Assembly: GCF_025146565.1 (NCBI RefSeq)
Contig: NZ_CP102258.1
Span: 434,001-498,000, forward strand
Length of the DNA stretch: 64,000 nucleotides
Reading direction: 5' to 3'
Origin: Bacteroides eggerthii
GTDB taxonomy: Bacteria > Bacteroidota > Bacteroidia > Bacteroidales > Bacteroidaceae
In this document: piece by piece, positions 55,275-62,083 of the stretch
Layout of the letters: each line of letters starts with the position of its first letter
Position numbering within the stretch: position 1 is the first letter of the stretch
The notes under the pieces: model-generated
Databases searched by the model: none
The model's input: only the letters and a program-made list of their open reading frames with translations
Told to the model about the DNA's origin: nothing
Made by a program: the position numbers and the translations under genes

Positions 55275-56013
55275 TCATCCCACCCCGAAATTCAGCATCA
55301 TCACTGTGACCTACAACGCCGAAGCAGTATTGGAAGATACCATCCAAAGCGTCATCTCACAGACCTATCACCACGTGGAGTACATCATCATCGACGGAGC
55401 ATCCAAAGATAAAACGCTTTCCATTGCAGACAGGTACAAGGAGCACATCGCACAAGTAGTGAGCGAGCCGGACAAAGGCCTGTACGACGCCATGAACAAG
55501 GGTATCCGGCTGGCTACGGGCGATTATCTCTGCTTCCTCAATGCCGGCGACAGCTTCCATGAAGATGACACGCTGCAACAAATGGTGCATACGCTGACCG
55601 GCAACCAGCTCCCCGACGTATTGTACGGTGAAACGGCCCTGGTAGATAAGGAAGGACACTTCATCCGTATGCGCCGTCTCTCCGCTCCGGAGACGCTGAC
55701 ATGGAAAAGTTTCAAACAAGGAATGCTGGTGTGCCACCAAGCCTTCTTTGCCAAACGCAGCTTAGTGGAACCGTACAACCTGAAATACCGCTTCTCCGCC
55801 GACTTCGATTGGTGCATCCGAATTATGAAGAAAGCACAAAGGCTGCATAATACCCACCTTACAATAATAGATTATCTTGAAGAAGGGATGACCACCCAAA
55901 ATAGGAAGGCGTCACTCAAAGAACGTTTCCGCATCATGGCGCAACATTACGGCTTGATAAGTACGGTGGCACATCATGCCTGGTTTGTACTAAGGGCGGT
56001 ACTGAAGAAGTAA
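55267..56013 (+). CDS. GT2 family glycosyltransferase (WcaE-like)
   Basis: A 248-residue GT-A enzyme. FSIITVTYNAEAVLEDTI is the nucleotide-binding start, IIDGASKDKTL the SGS-like loop, LYDAMNKGIRLATGDYLCFL the region before the metal motif (NAGDSF in place of DxD), and FSADFDWCIRI the catalytic region. It resembles WcaE-type transferases. Its ATG overlaps the preceding stop by 8 bases, giving coupled translation. The sirtuin gene is convergent. It may add the second sugar to a lipid-linked unit, with specificity not readable from sequence. Confidence 0.9.
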   Translation: MHNHPTPKFSIITVTYNAEAVLEDTIQSVISQTYHHVEYIIIDGASKDKTLSIADRYKEHIAQVVSEPDKGLYDAMNKGIRLATGDYLCFLNAGDSFHEDDTLQQMVHTLTGNQLPDVLYGETALVDKEGHFIRMRRLSAPETLTWKSFKQGMLVCHQAFFAKRSLVEPYNLKYRFSADFDWCIRIMKKAQRLHNTHLTIIDYLEEGMTTQNRKASLKERFRIMAQHYGLISTVAHHAWFVLRAVLKK

Positions 56014-56075
56014 CCTGTTTCTTCAATACGCCAAACAACCCTTTGGGCACATACAAACCGTTAACAATACCTGCC

Positions 56076-56774
56076 TCAGGGTTGAAGCAAAGAACGTAAT
56101 TCCCGTACCCCTTCCGAAGCCCCTTTCTGAATGACGTGTATCCGACGCATGGAATGTACATCTACCGGTTTAGGGTCTATCAGATACACCTCAGCCTCAC
56201 GAGGCACATAATTGAGCAGTCCGGCAGCCGGGTATACATTCATCGACGTACCGATAATAACGAATATATCCGCTTTTTCCACGTAGTTGACAGCCGTTTC
56301 AATCTCAGGAACAGGTTCTCCAAACCAAACAATAAACGGACGAAGCTGAGTGCCGTCACCGGCCTTATCTCCAAACTTCACTTCATATTCATCCGGCTTC
56401 AGTTCTTTTATGTAATGGGGGTTATAAGGGTCGCGACTGGAGCAGACCTTCGTCAGTTCACCATGCAGGTGAATAATGCGCCTACTCCCGGCACGTTCAT
56501 GCAAATTGTCAATATTCTGAGTCACAACCGTCACATTGAAGTCCGCTTCCAATTCAGCAAGCCCGAGATGTCCGTCATTCGGCCTTACCTCCAGTAACTG
56601 TTTGCGACGCTCATTATAAAAGTTGATAACCAACTCCGGATTACGGGCATACCCCTCGGGAGTAGCTACCTGCTCTACCGGGTACTTATCCCACAGCCCG
56701 CCCGCATCACGAAAAGTACTGATACCACTTTCTGCACTCATACCGGCGCCGGATAAAACAACCAAGTTCTTCAT
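56076..56774 (-). CDS. cobB: Sir2-family NAD-dependent protein deacylase
   Basis: A 232-residue sirtuin that removes acyl groups from lysines using NAD. GAGMSAESGISTFRDAGGLW is the NAD-binding start, TQNIDNLHERAG and HLHGELTK the catalytic region with its histidine, and IIGTSMNVYPAAGLL the second NAD segment. The Tyr/Arg pair in NFYNERRKQLL is that of desuccinylase-capable class III sirtuins such as E. coli CobB. The usual two CxxC zinc pairs between HGEL and VWFGE are missing: only one cysteine remains (KVCSSRD). It is monocistronic and should be cytoplasmic. Confidence 0.93.
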   Translation of the reverse strand: MKNLVVLSGAGMSAESGISTFRDAGGLWDKYPVEQVATPEGYARNPELVINFYNERRKQLLEVRPNDGHLGLAELEADFNVTVVTQNIDNLHERAGSRRIIHLHGELTKVCSSRDPYNPHYIKELKPDEYEVKFGDKAGDGTQLRPFIVWFGEPVPEIETAVNYVEKADIFVIIGTSMNVYPAAGLLNYVPREAEVYLIDPKPVDVHSMRRIHVIQKGASEGVRELRSLLQP

Positions 56775-56899
56775 CTCTTTATCTCCTTAAAATTCATATA
56801 GACATACAAATGTATGAATAATACCTGAAAAGAAGAAGTTATTTTCGCTTGCTAAGATTTTTTAATCTCAAAAAAACAAAATCATTCAAATAAAAGACG

Positions 56900-56907
56900 T
56901 ATTTTTG
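56900..56907 (+). promoter_or_regulatory. -7 box of the FKBP pair
   Basis: TATTTTTG fits TAnnTTTG and lies 62 bases before the FKBP start at 56970. Confidence 0.55.
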
Positions 56908-56969
56908 CCATTCGTTAATTTGCAATGGGCTGGAAAAGAAATCATTTCAGCCGTCAACAAAATCAATTT

Positions 56970-57563
56970 ATGGACAAATTCAGTTATGCTATCGGCCTCG
57001 GAATAGGTCAAAATCTTTTAAGTATGGGTGCTAAGGGCATCGCAGTAGATGACTTTGCACAAGCAATCAAAGATGTCTTGGAAGGCAACCAAACGGCTAT
57101 CAGCCATACGGAAGCCCGCGAAATAGTAAACAAATATTTCGAAGAATTGGAACAAAAAATGAATGCCGCCAATATTGAAACCGGCAAGAAGTTCCTCGAA
57201 GAAAACAAAAAACGCCCGGAAGTAGTTACCCTGCCCAGCGGACTCCAATATGAGGTCATCAACGAGGGTAACGTAGGCACATACGCAAAAGCCACCGATC
57301 AGGTACAATGTCACTACGAGGGTACATTGATTGACGGAACACTGTTCGACAGCTCTATCAAACGGGGACAGCCTGCTACATTCGGTGTGAGCCAGGTAAT
57401 TCCAGGCTGGGTGGAAGCTTTGCAACTGATGCCTGAAGGAGCTAAATGGAAACTTTACATCCCCAGCGAATTGGCTTACGGAGCACAAGGAGCAGGCGAA
57501 ATGATTCCGCCGCACAGCACGCTCATATTTGAAGTAGAACTACTTAAAGTATTAAATAAATAA
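56970..57563 (+). CDS. FKBP-type peptidyl-prolyl isomerase (no signal peptide)
   Basis: A 197-residue isomerase. Residues about 1-75 are the FKBP_N dimerisation helices (MDKFSYAIGLGIGQNLL), and 95-197 the FKBP domain with YEGTLIDGTLFDSS, VIPGWVEALQLMPEGAKW and LAYGAQGAGEMIPPHSTLIF. No signal peptide is visible, so it should be cytoplasmic. The start at 56970 is preferred over the in-frame codon at 56925 because it begins with the conserved helix. The neighbouring gene 13 bases downstream is a paralogue with a lipoprotein signal, so the pair seems to serve two compartments. Confidence 0.93.
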   Translation: MDKFSYAIGLGIGQNLLSMGAKGIAVDDFAQAIKDVLEGNQTAISHTEAREIVNKYFEELEQKMNAANIETGKKFLEENKKRPEVVTLPSGLQYEVINEGNVGTYAKATDQVQCHYEGTLIDGTLFDSSIKRGQPATFGVSQVIPGWVEALQLMPEGAKWKLYIPSELAYGAQGAGEMIPPHSTLIFEVELLKVLNK

Positions 57564-57576
57564 TTTTAAAAGCAAA

Positions 57577-58440
57577 ATGAAAAAAGTAACATTTATTATG
57601 GCTCTTGCAGCTGCTGCCGGTTTGGCTTCTTGCACTGCACAAAGTCCGAAAGCAAATCTGAAAACGGACGTTGATTCATTATCTTACGCTATCGGTATGG
57701 CACGTACCGAAGGTTTGGATCAGTATCTTGCACAACAAGGCATCGATTCTACCCAAATGGCACAGTTCCTGAAAGGTTTCAACGAAGGTGCATCTAAAAT
57801 CGAAAAAAATGATATTGCTTACATGGCAGGTCTGCAAATCGGACAAATGGTAAGCAAACAATGGGTAGAAGGTTTCAACCAACAGATTTTCGGTGGAGAC
57901 TCTACACAAACTATCAGTCGTGAGAACCTGTTGGCAGGTTTCGTTGCCGGAGTTGTCGGTAAAGGTATCATGACCAAAGAAGAAGCTCAAACTTTCATGC
58001 AGACTCAAATGGATGCAGTAAAAGCTAAAGCAATGGAAAAGAAATATGCCGACAACAAAGCTGCCGGTGAAAAATTCCTTGCAGAAAACAAAACCAAAGA
58101 AGGTGTCGTAACCACTCCAAGCGGTCTGCAATACAAGATTATCACTAAAGGTACAGGTGCAATCCCTGCTGATAGCAGCAAAGTGAAAGTAAACTACAAA
58201 GGTACATTGATTGACGGAACAGAGTTCGATAGTTCTTACAAACGTAACGAACCCGCTACGTTCCGCGCTAACCAAGTTATCAAAGGTTGGACTGAAGCCC
58301 TCACTATGATGCCGGTAGGTTCTAAGTGGGAACTTTACATCCCGCAAGACCTGGCCTACGGAGCAAGAGAAACCGGTGGTCAAATCAAACCGTTCTCTAC
58401 TTTGATTTTCGAAGTAGAACTGGTAGGTATCGAAAAATAA
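57577..58440 (+). CDS. FKBP-type peptidyl-prolyl isomerase lipoprotein
   Basis: A 287-residue lipoprotein with a signal ending at Cys19 (GLASC). Residues about 30-165 are FKBP_N helices (DSLSYAIGMARTEGLDQYL) and 170-287 the catalytic domain (YKGTLIDGTEFDSSY, KGWTEALTMMPVGSKWELY, FSTLIFEVELV). It is a paralogue of the gene 13 bases upstream (shared TLIDGT and FEVEL segments). It should assist folding of envelope proteins, like Mip/FkpA. The coding sequence is rich in favoured codons. It is followed by a strong terminator. Confidence 0.94.
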   Translation: MKKVTFIMALAAAAGLASCTAQSPKANLKTDVDSLSYAIGMARTEGLDQYLAQQGIDSTQMAQFLKGFNEGASKIEKNDIAYMAGLQIGQMVSKQWVEGFNQQIFGGDSTQTISRENLLAGFVAGVVGKGIMTKEEAQTFMQTQMDAVKAKAMEKKYADNKAAGEKFLAENKTKEGVVTTPSGLQYKIITKGTGAIPADSSKVKVNYKGTLIDGTEFDSSYKRNEPATFRANQVIKGWTEALTMMPVGSKWELYIPQDLAYGARETGGQIKPFSTLIFEVELVGIEK

Positions 58441-58460
58441 GACAATAACACAATTAAATG

Positions 58461-58501
58461 ATAGGGCGGTGAAGCGACAATACTTCACCGCCCTATTTTA
58501 T
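58461..58501 (+). terminator. Terminator of the FKBP operon
   Basis: ATAGGGCGGTGAAG pairs with CTTCACCGCCCTAT across an 8-base loop, followed by a T-rich tail. It begins 20 bases after the FKBP stop. Confidence 0.9.
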
Positions 58502-58581
58502 TATCACCCTACCAATTTATCACCTCATCGTCTCCTATCACTTTATCACCTTATCCCCCTATCACTTTATCGTATTATCAC
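58502..58581. repeat. Six spaced TATCAC repeats upstream of the Lrp gene
   Basis: TATCAC occurs at 58502, 58518, 58536, 58544, 58560 and 58576, mostly 16 or 8 bases apart, in an otherwise C/T-rich stretch. Further copies (and GTGATA) follow the gene at 59161, 59208 and 59242. They may be regulator binding sites or a simple-sequence expansion. Confidence 0.6.
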
Positions 58582-58679
58582 TTTTATTTTTTTTTCTTTC
58601 CATTTTATAGATAAATTAAAATAAAGTCTTATATTTGCTTACTATTTGATAACAACAAGAACTTTACTTATTTACTATT

Positions 58680-59144
58680 ATGGAAAAAATAGACAATCTT
58701 GATCGGCAGATTCTGGAAATCATTTCCCAAAATGCCCGTATTCCTTTTAAGGATGTAGCAGCTGAATGCGGTGTATCACGTGCCGCAATTCACCAACGTG
58801 TGCAGCGCTTGATTGATTTGGGCGTCATTGTTGGCTCCGGTTATCATGTAAATCCCAAGTCTTTGGGTTACAGAACTTGTACTTATGTAGGAATCAAACT
58901 GGAAAAAGGTTCTATGTATAAGGCTGTTGTTGCCGAAATGCAAAAGATCCCCGAAATTGTAGAATGTCATTTTACCACCGGTCCGTACACTATGCTAACT
59001 AAAGTATATGCACGCGACAACGAACATCTAATGGATCTGCTGAATAATAAAATGCAGGAAATCCCCGGTGTTACTGCAACAGAAACCCTAATCTCATTGG
59101 AGCAGAGCATCAAGAAAGAAATTCCTATTTGTCCGGAAAAGTAA
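58680..59144 (+). CDS. Lrp/AsnC family transcriptional regulator
   Basis: A 154-residue feast/famine regulator. The HTH lies at residues 2-60 (LDRQILEIISQNARIPF, ECGVSRAAIHQRVQRL); the ligand-binding RAM domain spans about 70-150 with CHFTTGPYTMLTKVYA. Family proteins form octamers, sense amino acids and often regulate their own gene. A -7 box (TATATTTG, 58630-58637) lies 43 bases before the start, and an array of TATCAC words precedes it. A DUF4491 gene follows after a long hairpin and is probably a separate transcript. The ligand is unknown. Confidence 0.94.
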   Translation: MEKIDNLDRQILEIISQNARIPFKDVAAECGVSRAAIHQRVQRLIDLGVIVGSGYHVNPKSLGYRTCTYVGIKLEKGSMYKAVVAEMQKIPEIVECHFTTGPYTMLTKVYARDNEHLMDLLNNKMQEIPGVTATETLISLEQSIKKEIPICPEK

Positions 59145-59157
59145 GATAAATAAAGTG

Positions 59158-59221
59158 AAAGTGATAAGATAATAGCGTGTATTATTGTGGTCGTTGTGCT
59201 ATTATCTTATCACTTTTTCAT
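59158..59221 (+). terminator. 19-bp hairpin downstream of the Lrp gene
   Basis: Arms 59158-59176 (AAAGTGATAAGATAATAGC) and 59198-59216 pair perfectly across a 21-base loop, followed by TTTTC. A likely terminator, built from the same TTATCAC words as the region before the gene. Confidence 0.8.
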
Positions 59222-59267
59222 CTCCTTATGCTTGACTATTTTATCACTCTATAACCTTATCATAAAC

Positions 59268-59579
59268 ATGGATTTCTTAAACGAATATCATCTGACAGGA
59301 CTTGTAATCGGTATCTGTACTTTTCTCATCATAGGCATCTTCCACCCCATAGTAGTAAAAGCAGAATATTATTGGGGAACTAAATGCTGGTGGATTTTTC
59401 TGCTATTGGGAATTGTCGGCGTCATTGCCTCCCTCTATACTGAAAACATCCTGATTGCCTCGCTTCTTGGTGTATTCGCATTCTCGTCATTTTGGACTAT
59501 TAAAGAAGTCTTTGAACAGGAAGAACGTGTGAAAAAAGGTTGGTTCCCCAAAAATCCTAAACGAACATATAAATTCTAA
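59268..59579 (+). CDS. DUF4491 family small membrane protein
   Basis: A 103-residue protein with three hydrophobic helices, starting MDFLNEYHLTGLVIGI; the segment FHPIVVKAEYYWG between the first two helices is typical of DUF4491 as I remember it. The C-terminus is cytoplasmic or periplasmic and basic (KKGWFPKNPKRTYKF). No function is known for the family. The start at 59268 is chosen because the upstream in-frame part runs through the hairpin and the TTATCAC repeats. Conserved in Bacteroides. It precedes the tRNA-Met gene. Confidence 0.85.
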   Translation: MDFLNEYHLTGLVIGICTFLIIGIFHPIVVKAEYYWGTKCWWIFLLLGIVGVIASLYTENILIASLLGVFAFSSFWTIKEVFEQEERVKKGWFPKNPKRTYKF

Positions 59580-59610
59580 GCAAAAGAGGTTCGCATTTTT
59601 ATCTGAAAAG

Positions 59611-59642
59611 TTTGCATATTTCAAGAGAAAATACTACTTTTG
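59611..59642 (+). promoter_or_regulatory. tRNA-Met promoter
   Basis: TTTG (59611-59614) and TACTTTTG (59635-59642) with a 20-base spacing, 28 bases before the mature tRNA start. Confidence 0.75.
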
Positions 59643-59670
59643 TCCCCGCTATCCGATATAAGGATACACC

Positions 59671-59744
59671 GGACTTGTAGCTCAGTTGGTTAGAGCAACA
59701 GACTCATAATCTGGAGGTCCCTGGTTCAAGCCCAGGCTGGTCCA
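59671..59744 (+). tRNA. tRNA-Met (anticodon CAT)
   Basis: A 74-base cloverleaf: acceptor GGACTTG/CTGGTCC (one T-T mismatch at pair 6-67), D arm GCTC/GAGC, anticodon loop CTCATAA giving CAT, T arm CCTGG-TTCAAGC-CCAGG, discriminator A. CCA is not encoded. CAT could also be tRNA-Ile2 after lysidine modification; the acceptor starts G-C and so it is not an initiator (which lacks the first pair). A terminator hairpin follows at 59756, and then DNA of accessory character. Confidence 0.93.
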
Positions 59745-59755
59745 CTTTGAAAATC

Positions 59756-59790
59756 AAGCACTTACAGAGTTTCTGTAGGTGCTTTTTCTT
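59756..59790 (+). terminator. Hairpin terminator after tRNA-Met
   Basis: AAGCACTTACAG pairs with CTGTAGGTGCTT (one G-U) around AGTTT, followed by a T-rich tail. It ends the tRNA transcript. Confidence 0.85.
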
Positions 59791-59793
59791 TTA

Positions 59794-60028
59794 CAGGTGA
59801 CCTTCAGGTGACCTTTTTGAAGCGAAACTCTGCAAGAGTGACCTTTTGAAATTGCATGGGATTGCAGAGAATTTTTATAGATTTTTATTCTATGGTGAAC
59901 TTGACACTGCGGAATGTGATGCACATTTTAGGCCGAAATAGGATTTCCCACTAAGCATATTTGTAAGTCGTTGAAAACATCTTTGGTATGGGAATGGTCA
60001 ATCTGCAAGCTTTCCAGTCTGTCCGTTT
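59794..60028. other. Gene-free junction with tandem CAGGTGACCTT repeat
   Basis: The 11-base word CAGGTGACCTT occurs twice in tandem at 59794-59804 and 59805-59815, each containing the palindrome AGGTGACCT; a variant GAGTGACCTT follows at about 59836. No gene is seen up to 60028. Position right after a tRNA and before accessory genes suggests an attachment or element-end sequence (inference). Confidence 0.5.
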
Positions 60029-60928
60029 TCATTCGTATATTCCATTTTGGTAGTCGCGCAAATATTGCGTAAAAGTCTTTCCAGTTTCACGTTTAAAGAA
60101 ACGCATCAGATGACTCGGGTCGGAGAAATGAAACTCTTCGGCCAGCTGGTTCACGTTTCGGTTAGCAAACAGTAACTCATTCTTCAATTCTTCCAACAGA
60201 CGCTGCTTGAGCAGATGATTGGCAGATACGCCGAATTGACTCATCACGGAACTGTTTAACGTAATACGGCTCACACGGAGCATATCCGCATATTCCTGCA
60301 CCCGCTGTTTCGTACGGATATTCTTTTCCAGCAAGTCCTTAAACTGGAATGCGTAATTGTTTTTAGGTACATCAATCGGTAAATGATAAGTGGCGGCATA
60401 CGCCCGGTTGATAATAACCAATAAGTAGTAAAGCACAGATACAATGAGATTATAAGTATCGGCAACAGGATGCAGAAGCTCCTGCTTTATGATTCCTAAA
60501 AGACGAATATACTCCGCCATGCTTTCCGGCGAAGCAAACAGATAGGGAGGCGTGTCGGTCTGATAATAATACAGCAAGCGGTACACAAAAAACTTGTCCG
60601 CTATGAATGTGCGCATAAAATCCTCGCGGAATATAAGAAAAGAGTAATCTAGTTCTGCTTCATCCACGTGCCATTCCTGCTGCTGATGCGGCGAGAGGAG
60701 CAATACCATATTGGCATGCAATTCAAATTTGCGGAAATTCAGCAGCAGATACCCATTGGCCTTACGAAAAAAATAGAAGCTAAAAAAATCTGTTTTAAAC
60801 ACCCGGTTTTCCGTCAGGACACCACATACATCGCTACTGTAGCCTGAGTTGATATAAAAGTCCACACCACAGCGTGTCTTGCTAAAAGGAACGCTGACCA
60901 GACGTTCAGGATTGACGATTTTATCCAT
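60029..60928 (-). CDS. AraC family transcriptional regulator
   Basis: A 299-residue regulator. The N-terminal cupin-like sensor domain (about 15-180) includes FRKFELHANMVLLLSPHQQQ; two HTH motifs at the C-terminus are seen in YADMLRVSRITLNSS and LAEEFHFSDPSHLMRFFKRETG. The start at 60928 is preferred because the in-frame codon at 60949 coincides with a -7 box (TATATTTG, minus strand, 60947-60954). It is divergent from the metallo-hydrolase gene, the usual layout for a regulator and its target. The inducer is unknown. A truncated AraC gene of similar sequence lies at 62946. Confidence 0.94.
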   Translation of the reverse strand: MDKIVNPERLVSVPFSKTRCGVDFYINSGYSSDVCGVLTENRVFKTDFFSFYFFRKANGYLLLNFRKFELHANMVLLLSPHQQQEWHVDEAELDYSFLIFREDFMRTFIADKFFVYRLLYYYQTDTPPYLFASPESMAEYIRLLGIIKQELLHPVADTYNLIVSVLYYLLVIINRAYAATYHLPIDVPKNNYAFQFKDLLEKNIRTKQRVQEYADMLRVSRITLNSSVMSQFGVSANHLLKQRLLEELKNELLFANRNVNQLAEEFHFSDPSHLMRFFKRETGKTFTQYLRDYQNGIYE

Positions 60929-60946
60929 TGATTTCGTTTTTTGGGG

Positions 60947-60954
60947 CAAATATA
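60947..60954 (-). promoter_or_regulatory. -7 box of the AraC gene
   Basis: Minus-strand TATATTTG fits TAnnTTTG, 19 bases before the chosen start. The 127-base space up to 61056 must also hold the promoter of the divergent gene and likely AraC operators. Confidence 0.55.
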
Positions 60955-61055
60955 CTATTTTTTATTTATCAAAATGGCATATATTCCTGTTTTTAAGGCA
61001 TAATGCATCCGATTTTTTTTACCGAACTTTGCGGCTATAATCAATACAATAAATT

Positions 61056-61835
61056 ATGATGGAAGAAAAAGTAACAATTCGATTGATCCGTAATGCAACA
61101 TTGCGAATCCATTATGCTGGAAAAGAGATACTTGTTGACCCCATGCTTGCCGGAAAAGGCACTTTACAGTCGGCTCTAGGTGTGTATAAGACCCCAAGAG
61201 TACACCTCACGATGCCGATGAATGAAATTGCGGACGGTCTGGATATGGTATTGTTGACACACAACCATATTGACCATTACGACCCGACAGTGAAACAGCA
61301 TTTAGCGAAGAACATCCTGTTCCTGACACAACCGCAAGATAAAGAGAGTATTACACAGGATGGTTTTACAAATGTAGAAAGCATTGAAAAAGATAAAGCT
61401 ATTGGAAATTTAACCATTCATCGCATCCAAGGACACCATGGCTTCGGAAAGATTGGAGAAATGATGGGGCCGGTATCAGGCTATGTACTTACTGCACACG
61501 GTTTCCCTACTATTTATATAATGAGTGACTGTAAATGGGAAGACTGTATCCGTCAGGCCATTGAACAATTTTCTCCAGATTACATCATAGTGAACAGTGG
61601 AGGTGCAATTTTTCCTGAATTTTCTCAAACAGAAGGTTCTATCATTCCAGATGAGCAAGAAGTTATGACAATGCTCGATGAACTTCCCGCCCACATCAAA
61701 CTAATAGCAGTCCACATGGAAGCTACCGATCATGGGCAGACTACACGCGCAATTCTGCGTAACGAAGCCATGCATCACAAAATAGAAATGAGTCGCCTGA
61801 TTATTCCAGAAGATGGAGAAACAATAATATTATGA
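61056..61835 (+). CDS. MBL-fold metallo-hydrolase (UlaG-like)
   Basis: A 259-residue metallo-beta-lactamase-fold hydrolase. The metal site motif is LLTHNHIDHYD with His69, His71, Asp73 and His74; further ligands are in HRIQGHHGFGK and ISDCKWE-like MSDCKWEDC. It resembles the UlaG/L-ascorbate-6-P lactonase-like group of zinc hydrolases; substrate unknown. An ATG at 61059 is an alternative start. It faces the AraC gene and overlaps a decayed DUF5131 fragment by the ATGA at its stop (61832-61835), as if an operon once continued. Confidence 0.9.
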   Translation: MMEEKVTIRLIRNATLRIHYAGKEILVDPMLAGKGTLQSALGVYKTPRVHLTMPMNEIADGLDMVLLTHNHIDHYDPTVKQHLAKNILFLTQPQDKESITQDGFTNVESIEKDKAIGNLTIHRIQGHHGFGKIGEMMGPVSGYVLTAHGFPTIYIMSDCKWEDCIRQAIEQFSPDYIIVNSGGAIFPEFSQTEGSIIPDEQEVMTMLDELPAHIKLIAVHMEATDHGQTTRAILRNEAMHHKIEMSRLIIPEDGETIIL

Positions 61836-62083
61836 GCGACTTCTCTGATTGGGAAACAGCCTGAAAAGAGGGTTACGAATGGATTGTTATAGGAACGGAA
61901 ACAGGCAAAAGGAAAGGGAAAGTAGATGCCAATCCTGAATGAGTACGTCATATTGTAGAACAGGCGAAAAGAAATTATATTTTGGTATTTATGAAAGAAT
62001 ACCTTTTGCCTATAATGGGAGAATACCGAATGATTCAAGAACTACCGAAACAATTTATAGAAAAAATATGGAAAAGGAAATAA
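61832..62083 (+). pseudogene. Decayed DUF5131 (phage Gp37/Gp68-like) C-terminal fragment
   Basis: One frame of 83 codons opens at an ATG overlapping the previous stop and runs to TAA at 62081, but it has two in-frame TGA codons at about 61862 and 61937. The translation between and after them (YEWIVIGTETGKRKGKV, then VRHIVEQAKRNYILVFMKEY) matches the C-terminal end of DUF5131 radical-SAM-like proteins. The second TGA stands where the family has Trp (a single-base change from TGG). The N-terminal radical SAM part is missing. It overlaps the start of the next gene by 16 bases. Called a pseudogene; recoding of TGA is not supported. Confidence 0.7.

Noticed and set aside
58502..58581. Possible CRISPR-like array
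   Set aside because: Repeats are only six bases with 2-12 base gaps; no cas genes and no unique spacers.
61832..62083. Selenocysteine or TGA recoding in the DUF5131 fragment
   Set aside because: No SECIS-like hairpin or Sec genes are visible, the protein lacks its N-terminal domain, and one TGA replaces a Trp by a one-base change, so decay is simpler.
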